Position numbers and translations under genes: made by a program. The notes under the pieces were generated by a model that saw only the letters and a program-made list of their open reading frames with translations, ran no database searches and was not told where the DNA came from. DNA of 64,000 nt from Rufibacter hautae (lineage in GTDB: Bacteria; Bacteroidota; Bacteroidia; Cytophagales; Hymenobacteraceae), in the NCBI RefSeq assembly GCF_008271695.1, contig NZ_VKKY01000002.1:1798001-1862000 (forward strand), read 5' to 3'. Each line of letters opens with the position of its first letter. Positions within the stretch are counted from its first letter, which is position 1. Shown here piece after piece: positions 8,630 through 17,768 of this stretch.

Positions 8630-10420
8630 TTAATTTTGGTTGAAGGAGTATTTTGCGTTAAAATCAGGCGGCGTGCGCACGTAGGCTTTCAGGGTTGCGC
8701 ACTCCTTACCCATGCCTTCTCCGTGCGGCCGTATGGAGTAAGCCCCCACCGAGGCGGGCACAATAAAGGTCTCGGCGTAATGAATGATAAAAGGTTCAAA
8801 GGCTTGGGTGGGGCTTTCCACAATGGCTTCGGTGCCTTCAATTAGGTTCAGAACATTCACGATGCCTTGGGTGTGGTGCGGTACTTCTTTGGTGAACCAG
8901 TGCCGGCGGGTTTCAATAAAGGAGCCTTCATGCAGGCCGGTTCTTTCTTCGCGCCAGCCATCGCCTTGGCCCACTGGCTCCACCTTGTTCAGGATGTTTT
9001 CCTGCGTCCATTGGGTGGTGCGGTCCCACTGAATCACGTTTTTGCCGTGTTCCAGCGAAATAGGCCGCGGTTTCCCGTCCAGGCCCATCCGCCCCCAATC
9101 CCAAAGTTTGAAGGTGAAGATGTAGGGCGTGGCACTTATCTCCAGCACCACGCTGTTGGCGCCCGAGCAATGCACCGTACCAGCCGGAATGAGCACATGG
9201 TCGTGCTTTTTGATGGGCCATTTCTCCACGTGGTTCTCGGCCTCAAAGTACTGGCCCTGGGTTTGCGCGGCTTCCAGTTCATGGATCATGCGCTCGGGCA
9301 CCACGTCTTCTTTCATACCCAGGTACACAAAGGCATCGTCTTTGGCATCCAGCATGTAGTAGCTTTCATCTTGGGTGTAGGGCATCCCGAATTTCTCCTG
9401 GATGTACTCGGTGAGCGGGTGCACCTGCAGGCTGAGATTACCCCCTTCCATGGTATCCAGGAAATCGAACCGAATGGGAAACTCATCGCCGAAAGCCTCA
9501 AACACCTCTTCGCCCAGCAGTTCTTTAGGGTGCGAAAACACCAGGTCTAGCGAAGGTATTTCCAGCACGTTTTCGCCAAAACGATATAAAAGGCTGTTCT
9601 CCTCGGGCACACAGTCAAAGCCCCAGGCGAAGTTCTGTTCTGAGCGGTCCAGGTCACAGACGTCTTTCAGCCACTGGCCTCCCCACGGTCCGGGGTCAAA
9701 GAAAGGCACCACCCTGAAAGGCCGGGTGAGGGTGTGTTGCAGGGCATCATGTAAAGCCGCTCCTGTAATTAGTTTGGGAACATCGGGCTGGGTGGTATCC
9801 AATACATAATCCCACTTTGCCATCAGGGTCTTTTTATGCCGGTCACACACCCGCCAATCCACAAAGAAGGCTCTTTTGTAGAGGTAAGAGAAGGATTCCG
9901 CTTCATTGGCTACCCCCAAATTCCCTACCTTGTTTCTCCTGAACCGCAACTGAATTTCCCAACGGGGCATATCGGCGTAAATCAAAAGATCGGCCTCAGG
10001 AGCTATGAGGCTGGCGCCCGTTCCAACTACCAACAACACTCCCTGAAGGGCTTGCTGGATTTCGGTTCTGGCGGTTTCCAATTTCTGGGCATCCTGGAAA
10101 TCAGTTAAGTGCAAAGGGGCCATGTACCCGAAAACCGGATCATCGGTCACGTATTCTTCCACCAACTCATCAATCTGTCTTTCAGATTTGAAGGCGGTAG
10201 AGGCGCGGAGGATAGCAACCGGTTGTAAAGTCTGTGCCAAGCCTAAAATGACCTCTTCGATTTCTACGCCGTGGTAACACTCTACTACTACCACCATTTT
10301 TTGCTTGGTTGCATCCGCTGCCCTTTGGCTGATTTCTTGACCAATGTTTTCCCACCCTGCCACACACGCATGGCCTTCCACTCTGATCTCGGGATACTTA
10401 TCGTAGTTTGATTTTTTCAA
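8630..10420 (-). CDS. manA: Class I mannose-6-phosphate isomerase with N-terminal kinase-like extension
   Basis: 596 residues. The C-terminal part (about 235-590) is a zinc-dependent type I phosphomannose isomerase, interconverting mannose-6-phosphate and fructose-6-phosphate. The predicted zinc ligands are all present: Gln332 and His334 in SLQVHP, Glu352 in QDESYY and His417 in PAGTVH. Residues 1-230 are extra compared with ordinary ManA (about 300-400 aa). That region resembles a nucleoside-kinase fold (VVVVECYHGVEIEEVI, then VVGTGASLIAPEADLLIYAD and RWEIQLRFRR), but the place where a Walker A GxxxxGK[ST] loop should be reads ECYHGVE, so ATP binding is doubtful. The gene lies 6 bp from the ROK kinase and 7 bp from the symporter, which fits a kinase-isomerase relay. 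Confidence 0.9.
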   Translation of the reverse strand: MKKSNYDKYPEIRVEGHACVAGWENIGQEISQRAADATKQKMVVVVECYHGVEIEEVILGLAQTLQPVAILRASTAFKSERQIDELVEEYVTDDPVFGYMAPLHLTDFQDAQKLETARTEIQQALQGVLLVVGTGASLIAPEADLLIYADMPRWEIQLRFRRNKVGNLGVANEAESFSYLYKRAFFVDWRVCDRHKKTLMAKWDYVLDTTQPDVPKLITGAALHDALQHTLTRPFRVVPFFDPGPWGGQWLKDVCDLDRSEQNFAWGFDCVPEENSLLYRFGENVLEIPSLDLVFSHPKELLGEEVFEAFGDEFPIRFDFLDTMEGGNLSLQVHPLTEYIQEKFGMPYTQDESYYMLDAKDDAFVYLGMKEDVVPERMIHELEAAQTQGQYFEAENHVEKWPIKKHDHVLIPAGTVHCSGANSVVLEISATPYIFTFKLWDWGRMGLDGKPRPISLEHGKNVIQWDRTTQWTQENILNKVEPVGQGDGWREERTGLHEGSFIETRRHWFTKEVPHHTQGIVNVLNLIEGTEAIVESPTQAFEPFIIHYAETFIVPASVGAYSIRPHGEGMGKECATLKAYVRTPPDFNAKYSFNQN

Positions 10421-10426
10421 AGCCGT

Positions 10427-11374
10427 TTAATTTTGGTGAAACACTAAATACCCAACCCCCAGAAGGGCGGCACTGTCAAAGGAGGAAGCGGCCCGCACTT
10501 CCACTTTCCCCCAGGGAGTCCAGGCCAATTCATTTATTTTAGACTGCAGGTACGGGATGATGTAAGCGCCGCTTCCCATGATGCCGCCGCCCAGCAGCAG
10601 TACCTCCGGGTCGTAGGCATGGATCAGGTTGATGGCGCAGGCCGACCATACATCCAGGCACTGGTCGCGCATCTGCAGGGCCAGTTGGTCCTTTTTCTCT
10701 GCCAACTGGAACAGTACCGAGAAGTCAATCTTCGGCTCTACCCGTAACAGGCTTTTAGCGTACAATGGCTGGGCTTTCACCTTTTCATCCAGGCTCCAAC
10801 TGGAGGATTCTGCCTCCACACACCCGATGTTGCCGCAGTTACAGACCCTGCCCCCTAGGTTCACCGTGAAATGACCGCCCAGGCAGCCGGCCTGAAAATG
10901 CTTGCCTCTTAAGACTTTTCCTTCAATGACCGCCGAGGTTCCTACGCCGGTGCCCAAGGTCATGAGCACCACGTTGTCCACCCCTTTGCAGTGTCCGTAC
11001 TGCCACTCGCCCACCAAGGCAGATCTGGCATCGTTTTCTAAAATGATGGGTAGATCCCAGGCTTGCTGCGCCCAGGCCGGGAAGTCAATCTCCGGAGCGT
11101 CCCCGTACTTTTTATCAATGGACAACACCTTTCTCTGCACGCTGTCTACTATTCCCGGGATAGAAACTCCCACGCCGCTTACCTGATCCAGGGAAATGTT
11201 CTTTTCTTCCAGCAGCTTGTCAATGGAGAGCTTCACAAAGGGCAACCTTCCCCGGAGGCCCTGGTCTGAGTAGGCGTCTATCTGGGTCATGGCTAGGACC
11301 TTTCCCTCCTGCACCAGGCCCAACTTTATCTTGGTGCCTCCCAAGTCCATCGCGATGGCAATGCGTTCTGTCAT
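10427..11374 (-). CDS. ROK-family sugar kinase
   Basis: 315 residues, cytoplasmic. The phosphate-binding loop is DLGGTKIKLG (10-19). The catalytic Asp115 lies in ENDARSALVGE. The ROK zinc site is complete: His168 and Cys178, Cys180 and Cys185 in the CxCGxxGCxE motif. Such kinases phosphorylate glucose, mannose, fructose or N-acetylhexosamines with ATP. With mannose-6-phosphate isomerase next in the operon, mannose or fructose kinase activity is the best guess. Unlike ROK repressors it has no N-terminal winged helix. It follows SusD by 13 bp. Confidence 0.9.
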   Translation of the reverse strand: MTERIAIAMDLGGTKIKLGLVQEGKVLAMTQIDAYSDQGLRGRLPFVKLSIDKLLEEKNISLDQVSGVGVSIPGIVDSVQRKVLSIDKKYGDAPEIDFPAWAQQAWDLPIILENDARSALVGEWQYGHCKGVDNVVLMTLGTGVGTSAVIEGKVLRGKHFQAGCLGGHFTVNLGGRVCNCGNIGCVEAESSSWSLDEKVKAQPLYAKSLLRVEPKIDFSVLFQLAEKKDQLALQMRDQCLDVWSACAINLIHAYDPEVLLLGGGIMGSGAYIIPYLQSKINELAWTPWGKVEVRAASSFDSAALLGVGYLVFHQN

Positions 11375-11387
11375 CTTGCGGTGCCCG

Positions 11388-12869
11388 TTAGTAGTTGTTC
11401 TGCGGAAGGTTCGGGTTCAGATCCCGCTCCCGCTGCGGGATTGGGAACAGGTAATGCTTGGCGGCCGGAACCACGCCAGGTTTGGCCAGAGGCACCAGCA
11501 TTTCCAGAGTTTTGGTGCGGGCCAGGTCAAACCAACGGTGCCCTTCGGCGACAAACTCCATCGCTCTTTCTTTCAGAATGGCTTCCCGCATCTGCTCTTT
11601 GGTGAGCCCCACGTAATCAGGGACGGTGGTGCGGTAGATGGTCCCGTCAAAGCGGGCGCGCTTGCGCACCATATTGATGTACTCATGCGCCAGGGCAGCA
11701 TTCCCTAGTTCATTGTTGGCCTCGGCGTACATCAGGAGCACATCGGCGTAGCGCAGCACCGGAAAGTCATTCTCACTACCGTTTCCCTTAGGCTCCATGG
11801 CCCGGTCCCAAAACTTCTGGATGTAGGGCCGGATGGGGGTGACAGCACCGCTTCGGTTCACGTACTCAGTCAGGAAAGTGACTTCTTTTCGGCGGTCGTT
11901 GAAGTCAAAGAAATTGAACAGCTGCATGGTGGGCGTTTGCCAACCCTGAGCGTTCTCTACTCCTTCGGCACTGAGTTCAGAGGGCAAGAGCCGCACCTGA
12001 AACTGCCCTACTTCCCAAAAACTGATGGCGCCTCCCTGGTCCCCGAACCCCACTGAGAAAATGGCTTCCTTGCCGTTTCTGTTGGCTAATTTGAAAACCT
12101 GGTTAAAATCCTCCCAAAGGGCGTACTGGTTGGAATCGATCACTTCTTTGGCTTTCTGGGCAGCCTTGTCCCATTCCTGGCGGGTGAGATAGACTTTGGC
12201 GAGCAAGGCCTTGGCCGCTCCCTGCGTGGCTCTGCCCTTCCCACTTCCGGCCGGATAACTCAACGGAAGGTTCTCGGCGGAGGTCAGGTCTGCTATGATG
12301 AGGGCGTAGATTTCATCTGGGGTGGCCACGGCCGGGGTCAAAGGCTCCACTTCCTTGGTAAGCAAAGGAATGCTGCCGAACATGCGCACCATATTGAAGT
12401 ACAGCAACCCTCTCAGGAAACGGGCTTCGTTCAGGAGGCGGTCCTTCAGGTTCTGCTCCATCTGGATGCTGGGGATGCGCTCAATGGCAATGTTGGCGAC
12501 TGTGATGGATTTGTAATGCATGGCCCAGACCTCCAGCAGGGCGGCATTCTGCGGACCATGCGAAAAAGTGGCGATTTGGTCCAGGTCTGGTGCGAAAGGG
12601 TGGTTGTTCAGCAATTCATCCGAGGCCAGCCCCGCCGTTACCCATAAGGTGCTGTGGTACACCCCAGCGGTGGAACCGGTGCTGGTGGAGTTTAGGTAGG
12701 CATAGATGGCGTTCACCGCCTGCACCGCATCATCAGCGTTCCGGTAGAAGTTGGTGACCGCCACAAAGTTTTTGGGGTTCTCCTCCAGAAAGTCCTGGCA
12801 GGAAGGCAAGGAGAGCAAGACCAGTAAGGCCAGCCCCGCTTTTCTTAGGATTTTAAGATACGTCTTCAT
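11388..12869 (-). CDS. RagB/SusD-family outer-membrane lipoprotein
   Basis: 493 residues with a lipoprotein signal ending LPSCQDFLEE (Cys24). The family pattern is clear: an N-terminal TPR-rich region (NADDAVQAVNAIYAYL) and a C-terminal portion with ILKERAMEFVAEGHRWFDLARTK and YLFPIPQRERDLNPNLPQN. SusD proteins are the surface lids that capture oligosaccharides and pass them to the SusC channel. SusC lies 16 bp upstream. Substrate cannot be read from the sequence; the surrounding kinase and isomerase suggest a mannose-containing glycan. Confidence 0.95.
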   Translation of the reverse strand: MKTYLKILRKAGLALLVLLSLPSCQDFLEENPKNFVAVTNFYRNADDAVQAVNAIYAYLNSTSTGSTAGVYHSTLWVTAGLASDELLNNHPFAPDLDQIATFSHGPQNAALLEVWAMHYKSITVANIAIERIPSIQMEQNLKDRLLNEARFLRGLLYFNMVRMFGSIPLLTKEVEPLTPAVATPDEIYALIIADLTSAENLPLSYPAGSGKGRATQGAAKALLAKVYLTRQEWDKAAQKAKEVIDSNQYALWEDFNQVFKLANRNGKEAIFSVGFGDQGGAISFWEVGQFQVRLLPSELSAEGVENAQGWQTPTMQLFNFFDFNDRRKEVTFLTEYVNRSGAVTPIRPYIQKFWDRAMEPKGNGSENDFPVLRYADVLLMYAEANNELGNAALAHEYINMVRKRARFDGTIYRTTVPDYVGLTKEQMREAILKERAMEFVAEGHRWFDLARTKTLEMLVPLAKPGVVPAAKHYLFPIPQRERDLNPNLPQNNY

Positions 12870-12885
12870 CTTTTCTTTCTGGAAA

Positions 12886-15800
12886 TTAAAACCCGATGTT
12901 TAGCCCAACTAAGTAGGTTTTCGCCTGCGGATACCCGCCCCGATCCACCCCAATGATGGCCGTGCTCTGCCCGAAGGTATTTGCCTCAGGATCATAGCCC
13001 GAGTAGTCTGTTAAGGTCCAAAGGTTGGTGGCGCTGGCGTAGATTCTGAGCGTTTTCACCTTTACTTTCTGCGTCAGGGAACTGGGAATTTGGTAGCCCA
13101 GACTCACATTCTTCAGGCGGATGTAAGAAGCGTCTTCCACGATGTTGGAGGAAAACACCCCGTTATCCAGACTTCCGGCCGCCAGGGCGCGCGGGTATTG
13201 GGTGCTGGGATTATTGGGCGTCCAGCGGTTCAGTGCGGCTTCGGCCAGGACGTTGTTCTGCCCGGTGAAATTCTGGAGATCAAACAGGTTCAGGTTGGCC
13301 ATCTTGTTACCTTGTGATCCCTGGAAAAAGAAACTCAGGTCAATGTTCTTGAAGGAAAGGGTGTTGGTGAGGCCCCAGGTGAAATCGGGTTGGGCGCTGC
13401 CCAGGATGGTGCGGTCTTTCTCGTCAATGACCTGGTCGTTGTTGATGTCCCGGTACTTGCGGTCTCCGGCTTTGGCTCTAGAAGCAGGGTTGGAGGAGGT
13501 GGCTTCCTGCCCTTTCAACACCGGGCTGGTTCTGGCTTCCTCATCCGTTTGGAAGATTCCTTCAAAAATATAGCCGTAAAACGTACCCACCGGCTCCCCT
13601 ACCCGCAGCAAGGTGCCGCCGCCCATTAGAATATCAGTCTCACTGTTCAGGTTGGTGACCTCGTTCCGGTTCACGGTGAAATTCAGAGAGGTTCTCCAGT
13701 CCAGGGCGCCCTTGGTGTTGATGGTCCGGACATCGAACTCAAAACCCCGGTTACGGATGTTGCCCACGTTCAGCACCGTGGAGTTAAAGCCGGTAGTGTA
13801 CGGGACAGGCGTAGACAAGAGCAAATCAGAGGTTTTCTTCTCGTAGATGTCGGCGGTGACGGATAGCCGGTTGTTCCAGAAAGAAGCATCTAACCCCAGG
13901 TCAAACTGGGCAGTGGTCTCCCACTTCAGGTTCTTATTGGCGAACGAGAGCGGCTCGCGACCTGTGTAGACTTCGGTCCCGTTGAAAACTCCCTGCCCGT
14001 AAGCCCCTACCAACGACAAAGATTGGTACGGCGGAATGGCCTGGTTCCCGATGATGCCGTAGCTGGTTCTCAGTTTCAGGTCAGAGATAAAGGAGAACTG
14101 TTGGATAAAGGCCTCATCTGAAAGGCGCCAGGCCACTGCCCCCGAGGGAAAGAATCCGTACTGCTTTCCGGAAGCGAACTTAGAGGAACCGTCTACCCGG
14201 CCGGTGGCGGTAAACAGTAACCGGTCAAAGAGCGTGTAATTGGCCCGTCCCAAATAAGACACCATGCTCCACCTGGACTCCCCGTTGGCGGGTTTCTGGG
14301 GCAACAATCCTGCGGAGATATCATGATATCCGGTCCGGTCATCGGGGAAATCGAAGGCATAAACGAGCAGACTTTCGTTGTTGAACTCCTGCAGCGTGTA
14401 GCCCAACAGGAAGTCTACCTTGTGGTTTTCGTTGATGGAGGGTCGGTAGGTCAGCGTATTTTCATTCAGCCAGGTAAGCCCCGTCACCGTCCCGATGGAG
14501 GCCTCGCCTTTGCTGGCTTCAGTGCGTTTTAAGAAATTCGGGCCAAAAGCGTTCTCCTTGGACGAGAACCCATCAATGCCGAAACTGGTCCTGAACTCCA
14601 GGTTCTCCAGAATCTTGTACCGTGCATAAACGTTGCCCAGAATTCTGGATGATACGCCGTAAGAGGTAAACGCATCCACATCAGCCACGGGGTTGCCCAG
14701 CGTCTTGCCCAGGTAGCTGCCGCCCCGGTTTTCAAAGGTGTAGCCGCCGGGCTCATTGGGGTTGTATACCGGCAAGATGGGGTTGAACAAAAGAGCGGAG
14801 GTGGTGACACCGGGTACAATGGTCTCGGTAGTAGTCAACACGCCGGAGGAGGTGAGGCGGGAGTAACTCACGCTGTTGCCCACGGCCAACTTGGAGCTCA
14901 GGTCCCGGTCTAAGTTGGCCCGGAAGGAATAGCGCTTGAAGTCTGAGTTGCGGATGATCCCGTCCTGGGCGAAATACCCCCCGGTGATGGCGTACTTGGT
15001 TTTCTCATCGCCGCCGGAGAAGGAAAGTTGGTAGTTGGCAATGGGGGCCGTCCGGAAGATCTCGCCTTGCCAATCGGTGCCGGCACCCAGGCTGGCGGGG
15101 TTGTTATAGATGGGCGTTTGGTTGGCGTTGATTTTGGCTTCGTTGACAAAATCAGCGAATTGGGCGGCATTCAGGACCTCCAGTTTGTTCGCCACTTCCT
15201 GCACACCGTAATAGGTGTCGAAAGTAACAGTTCCAGTCCCGAATTTGCCACGTTTGGTCGTGATCAGCACCACGCCGTTGGTTCCCCTTGATCCATAAAT
15301 GGCGGTGGCCGAGGCATCTTTCAACACCTCAATAGACTCAATATCATTTGGGTTAATGGTAGACAAGGCACTGATGCGCGGCCCCAGGTTCACGCCCAAC
15401 GACATGTCATTGGCATCGCTGCTCACTAACATGCCGTCTATAACATACAGGGGCTCGTTGCCGGCGTTGATGGAACTGGTCCCTCTAATGCGGATAGAGG
15501 CCTCTGCCCCTGGCTTCCCTGACGTTTGGGTAACCTGCACGCCGGCAGCCCTTCCCTGCAGGGCTTGTTCAAACGAGGTGGTCGGCGTAGCCAGAAGCTC
15601 CTCTGACTTCACGGAGGCCACCGACCCCGTTAAATCGCTTTTGGTGGTGGTGCCGTACCCAATCACCACGACTTGGGTCAGTTCCTGGTAATTCGGGCTT
15701 AAAACGACGGAAACCCAACTTTGGTTTTTTACGGGTATTTCCCTGGAAACAAACCCAATGTAGGAGAATACCAACACCGCCTCCTCATCTGGTACCGAGA

Positions 15801-16038
15801 GGGTGAACGCTCCCTGCGCATCCGTGGAAGTGCCGTTAGTAGTGCCTTTCACCGTCACACTAACGCCTGCCAGAGGCTCATTCCCGTCACGGGAAGTCAC
15901 TTTGCCCTGGATGGTTCTTTCTGAGGTTGCTTCCAAGGTCATGGAGAAGGACTCTCCCTTCACCTGATGAAAACAGGTGCTGAAAGCGCAGCACGCCAGT
16001 AAATTGAAGACGACAAGCCTTGTCTTGAGGTGAATCAT
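12886..16038 (-). CDS. SusC/RagA-family TonB-linked outer-membrane transporter
   Basis: 1050 residues. An N-terminal signal is followed by a carboxypeptidase-regulatory-like domain (about 43-107, IQGKVTSRDGNEPLAGVSV). The plug comes next, with TRGTTNGV-type signatures reading IRIRGTSSINAGNEPLYVIDG and IYGSRGTNGVVLITTKRG, and then a large beta-barrel ending in LVGLNIGF. It is the import channel of PUL A and heads the apparent operon SusC-SusD-ROK-isomerase-symporter. A GntR-type palindrome (16092-16105) stands 54 bp upstream of its start codon. Confidence 0.96.
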   Translation of the reverse strand: MIHLKTRLVVFNLLACCAFSTCFHQVKGESFSMTLEATSERTIQGKVTSRDGNEPLAGVSVTVKGTTNGTSTDAQGAFTLSVPDEEAVLVFSYIGFVSREIPVKNQSWVSVVLSPNYQELTQVVVIGYGTTTKSDLTGSVASVKSEELLATPTTSFEQALQGRAAGVQVTQTSGKPGAEASIRIRGTSSINAGNEPLYVIDGMLVSSDANDMSLGVNLGPRISALSTINPNDIESIEVLKDASATAIYGSRGTNGVVLITTKRGKFGTGTVTFDTYYGVQEVANKLEVLNAAQFADFVNEAKINANQTPIYNNPASLGAGTDWQGEIFRTAPIANYQLSFSGGDEKTKYAITGGYFAQDGIIRNSDFKRYSFRANLDRDLSSKLAVGNSVSYSRLTSSGVLTTTETIVPGVTTSALLFNPILPVYNPNEPGGYTFENRGGSYLGKTLGNPVADVDAFTSYGVSSRILGNVYARYKILENLEFRTSFGIDGFSSKENAFGPNFLKRTEASKGEASIGTVTGLTWLNENTLTYRPSINENHKVDFLLGYTLQEFNNESLLVYAFDFPDDRTGYHDISAGLLPQKPANGESRWSMVSYLGRANYTLFDRLLFTATGRVDGSSKFASGKQYGFFPSGAVAWRLSDEAFIQQFSFISDLKLRTSYGIIGNQAIPPYQSLSLVGAYGQGVFNGTEVYTGREPLSFANKNLKWETTAQFDLGLDASFWNNRLSVTADIYEKKTSDLLLSTPVPYTTGFNSTVLNVGNIRNRGFEFDVRTINTKGALDWRTSLNFTVNRNEVTNLNSETDILMGGGTLLRVGEPVGTFYGYIFEGIFQTDEEARTSPVLKGQEATSSNPASRAKAGDRKYRDINNDQVIDEKDRTILGSAQPDFTWGLTNTLSFKNIDLSFFFQGSQGNKMANLNLFDLQNFTGQNNVLAEAALNRWTPNNPSTQYPRALAAGSLDNGVFSSNIVEDASYIRLKNVSLGYQIPSSLTQKVKVKTLRIYASATNLWTLTDYSGYDPEANTFGQSTAIIGVDRGGYPQAKTYLVGLNIGF

Positions 16039-16091
16039 ATGAAGCCAAAAAGTAAAAGGTGAAGCGGTACTTTACTCCTGTACTATGTTCA

Positions 16092-16105
16092 TATGTCCCT
16101 ACATA
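16092..16105. promoter_or_regulatory. Candidate GntR operator in front of susC (PUL A)
   Basis: TATGTCCCTACATA is an inverted repeat TATGT-N4-ACATA. The same pattern occurs at 17028-17041, just upstream of the gntR gene. Spacing and symmetry fit a dimeric HutC-type GntR regulator. It is extended on the left by a partial repeat, TATGTTCATA, at 16084-16093. Assignment to this regulator is inference. Confidence 0.6.
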
Positions 16106-16268
16106 CCTTTCATCAGAGGTAAGGCGGGAATCTGAAACCTGGGTTCAAAAGGCACTGAAAAAGGATATGTTAAAAGCGGGTAGTTGCCTAAAGAGCTAAA
16201 AGCCCCTGCAACCTACCGCCGCAAAAACGGGGAAAGTACTTCAAAAGAATTCTCAGGAAATGGGCAGT

Positions 16269-17003
16269 TTACCCTCTCTCGATTTCAATGGTGTAAGTAA
16301 ACCGATCAGCCCGGTAGTAGCCTAAATTATATTCAATGGGTCTGCCCCCTGGATCACATACCACCCGTTTCCGGAACAGCACCGGGTCACCCACCTCTAT
16401 CTCTAGTTTTTCAGACAGTTCTTTATCCGCTAGAATGGCGCTGATTCCCTCTTTTGACACCGCTGCCACCGTATGGTAGGTTCTTTCCAGCATGTCATAA
16501 AGCGGTTGGGTGAAGTCCTCTTCGCCGGTTAACCCCACCCGCGGATGGAAGTAAGATATAAAAAGGACTACCGGCCCAGAGTCAAGTCCTCGCAGCCTTT
16601 CCAGCTTTACCACTTTAGATTTGCGGGTAATATTGAAGAGCCTTCTGATCTCATCATCGGCATCTATCAAACTCACTCCTATTTCATAGTTGCGGAAGGT
16701 AACGCCCTTCTCCCCCATTTCGTGGGTAAAACTTGACCACTTGTCAAGCTTGGTGGTGATGTTGTCCTTGGAAACGGTGGTGCCCACCCCTTTTTTCCGG
16801 ATGAGCAGGCGCTCAAAAACCAGTTTGTTCGTAGCCTGGCGCACCGTATTCCTGGAAATACCTAGTTGCTTGGCCAAAGCTACCTCGTTTGGCAGAAGTT
16901 TTCCTTCCTGGTACTCCGGATTCTTGATAAGTTCCCGTAGCAGGTCCTCTACCTGCAGGTGGAGAGGAATAGCACTGCCATGATTTATATTGAATACCTT
17001 CAT
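16269..17003 (-). CDS. GntR-family transcriptional regulator with UTRA effector domain (HutC type)
   Basis: 244 residues. The winged helix-turn-helix occupies about 10-78 (IPLHLQVEDLLRELI, LPNEVALAKQLGISRNTVRQA, LIRKKGVGTTV). A UTRA small-molecule domain fills about 95-240, ending with DPVLFRKRVVCDPGGRPIEYNLGYYRADRF. UTRA regulators usually bind sugar phosphates, and repression lifts when the ligand arrives. The gene lies directly upstream of susC, is transcribed in the same direction and has a TATGT-N4-ACATA palindrome 25 bp before its own start, so it probably regulates both itself and PUL A. Mannose-6-phosphate or fructose-6-phosphate is a plausible effector but unproven. Confidence 0.93.
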   Translation of the reverse strand: MKVFNINHGSAIPLHLQVEDLLRELIKNPEYQEGKLLPNEVALAKQLGISRNTVRQATNKLVFERLLIRKKGVGTTVSKDNITTKLDKWSSFTHEMGEKGVTFRNYEIGVSLIDADDEIRRLFNITRKSKVVKLERLRGLDSGPVVLFISYFHPRVGLTGEEDFTQPLYDMLERTYHTVAAVSKEGISAILADKELSEKLEIEVGDPVLFRKRVVCDPGGRPIEYNLGYYRADRFTYTIEIERG

Positions 17004-17768
17004 ACCAGAGGCGCCTTTATATGTCTATATGTTCATACATATTCAACTACTTAAAGGTATACTAAATTTATATATTTCCTAAATTATTTGACAATAATTT
17101 AACTTTTGCAAAAAGACCCTTCCAAACAGCTCATCCTTCTACAAAATCTATAAACCATTCCTTTTACTTTGAAGATTTGGAAAATTTGCAGCAAACCAGG
17201 AAGATGGGCTACTTCTATTACTTACCAGCTATAAAACACTGAGCATAAGAAAGCCCTGCAGGCTCATACATCTACATGGCATTCTTATTTATCTCAAAAA
17301 TTCCGTGAAGGAAGGCACCTTAAACAAGATGCTTTAGCTGATGGCCTAAGAGGTAGTTGAAGTAAGAGCATCAATTTACGATATCATCATTCCTCTATAC
17401 TCAAAAAGACCTTTCTTTATTAGAAACATATTCAAAACAAGGAACCATTAAAATTCCCTCATTTTTTTTGCTAATAACGCGGTTTTACTACTCTTGTAGT
17501 AGTACTGATGTACCCGGAAAACACCGATTGATGAATTATTGATGTATGTGATTTTTAGGAGGCACCCCGCCCCCGCCCCTATATTTAAGCAACATTTTCA
17601 CAAACACTTATATCTCAATAGTTTATTTCAACACAAAGGATTTTCCGCTTCTCTATAAGAAAGTGCAGACCTGCAGCACTGTTAGGTGAAATCCTGATCT
17701 ATCTACATCAACTGCCTTAGGCAAGCTTTATACTTCTATTTTTTTAAACATTTAATCCTTAAACCCTT
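17004..17768. other. Intergenic region between gntR and the GH16 gene, 765 bp
   Basis: AT-rich divergent promoter region. It contains the GntR-type palindrome at 17028-17041 close to gntR, and a short inverted repeat TACTAC-TCTT-GTAGTA at 17486-17501 about 270 bp before the GH16 start. I see no protein-coding potential, RNA gene or clear terminator. Confidence 0.6.
17028..17041. promoter_or_regulatory. Candidate GntR operator in front of gntR
   Basis: TATGTTCATACATA, the inverted repeat TATGT-N4-ACATA, ends 25 bp upstream of the gntR start codon. It matches the site in front of susC (16092-16105) in both arms. A third half-site, TATGT, lies at 17020-17024. This points to autoregulation by the GntR protein. 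Confidence 0.6.

Noticed and set aside
17486..17501. TACTAC-TCTT-GTAGTA as a regulator site for GH16
   Set aside because: A single short palindrome in AT-rich DNA with no second copy; not enough to call an operator.
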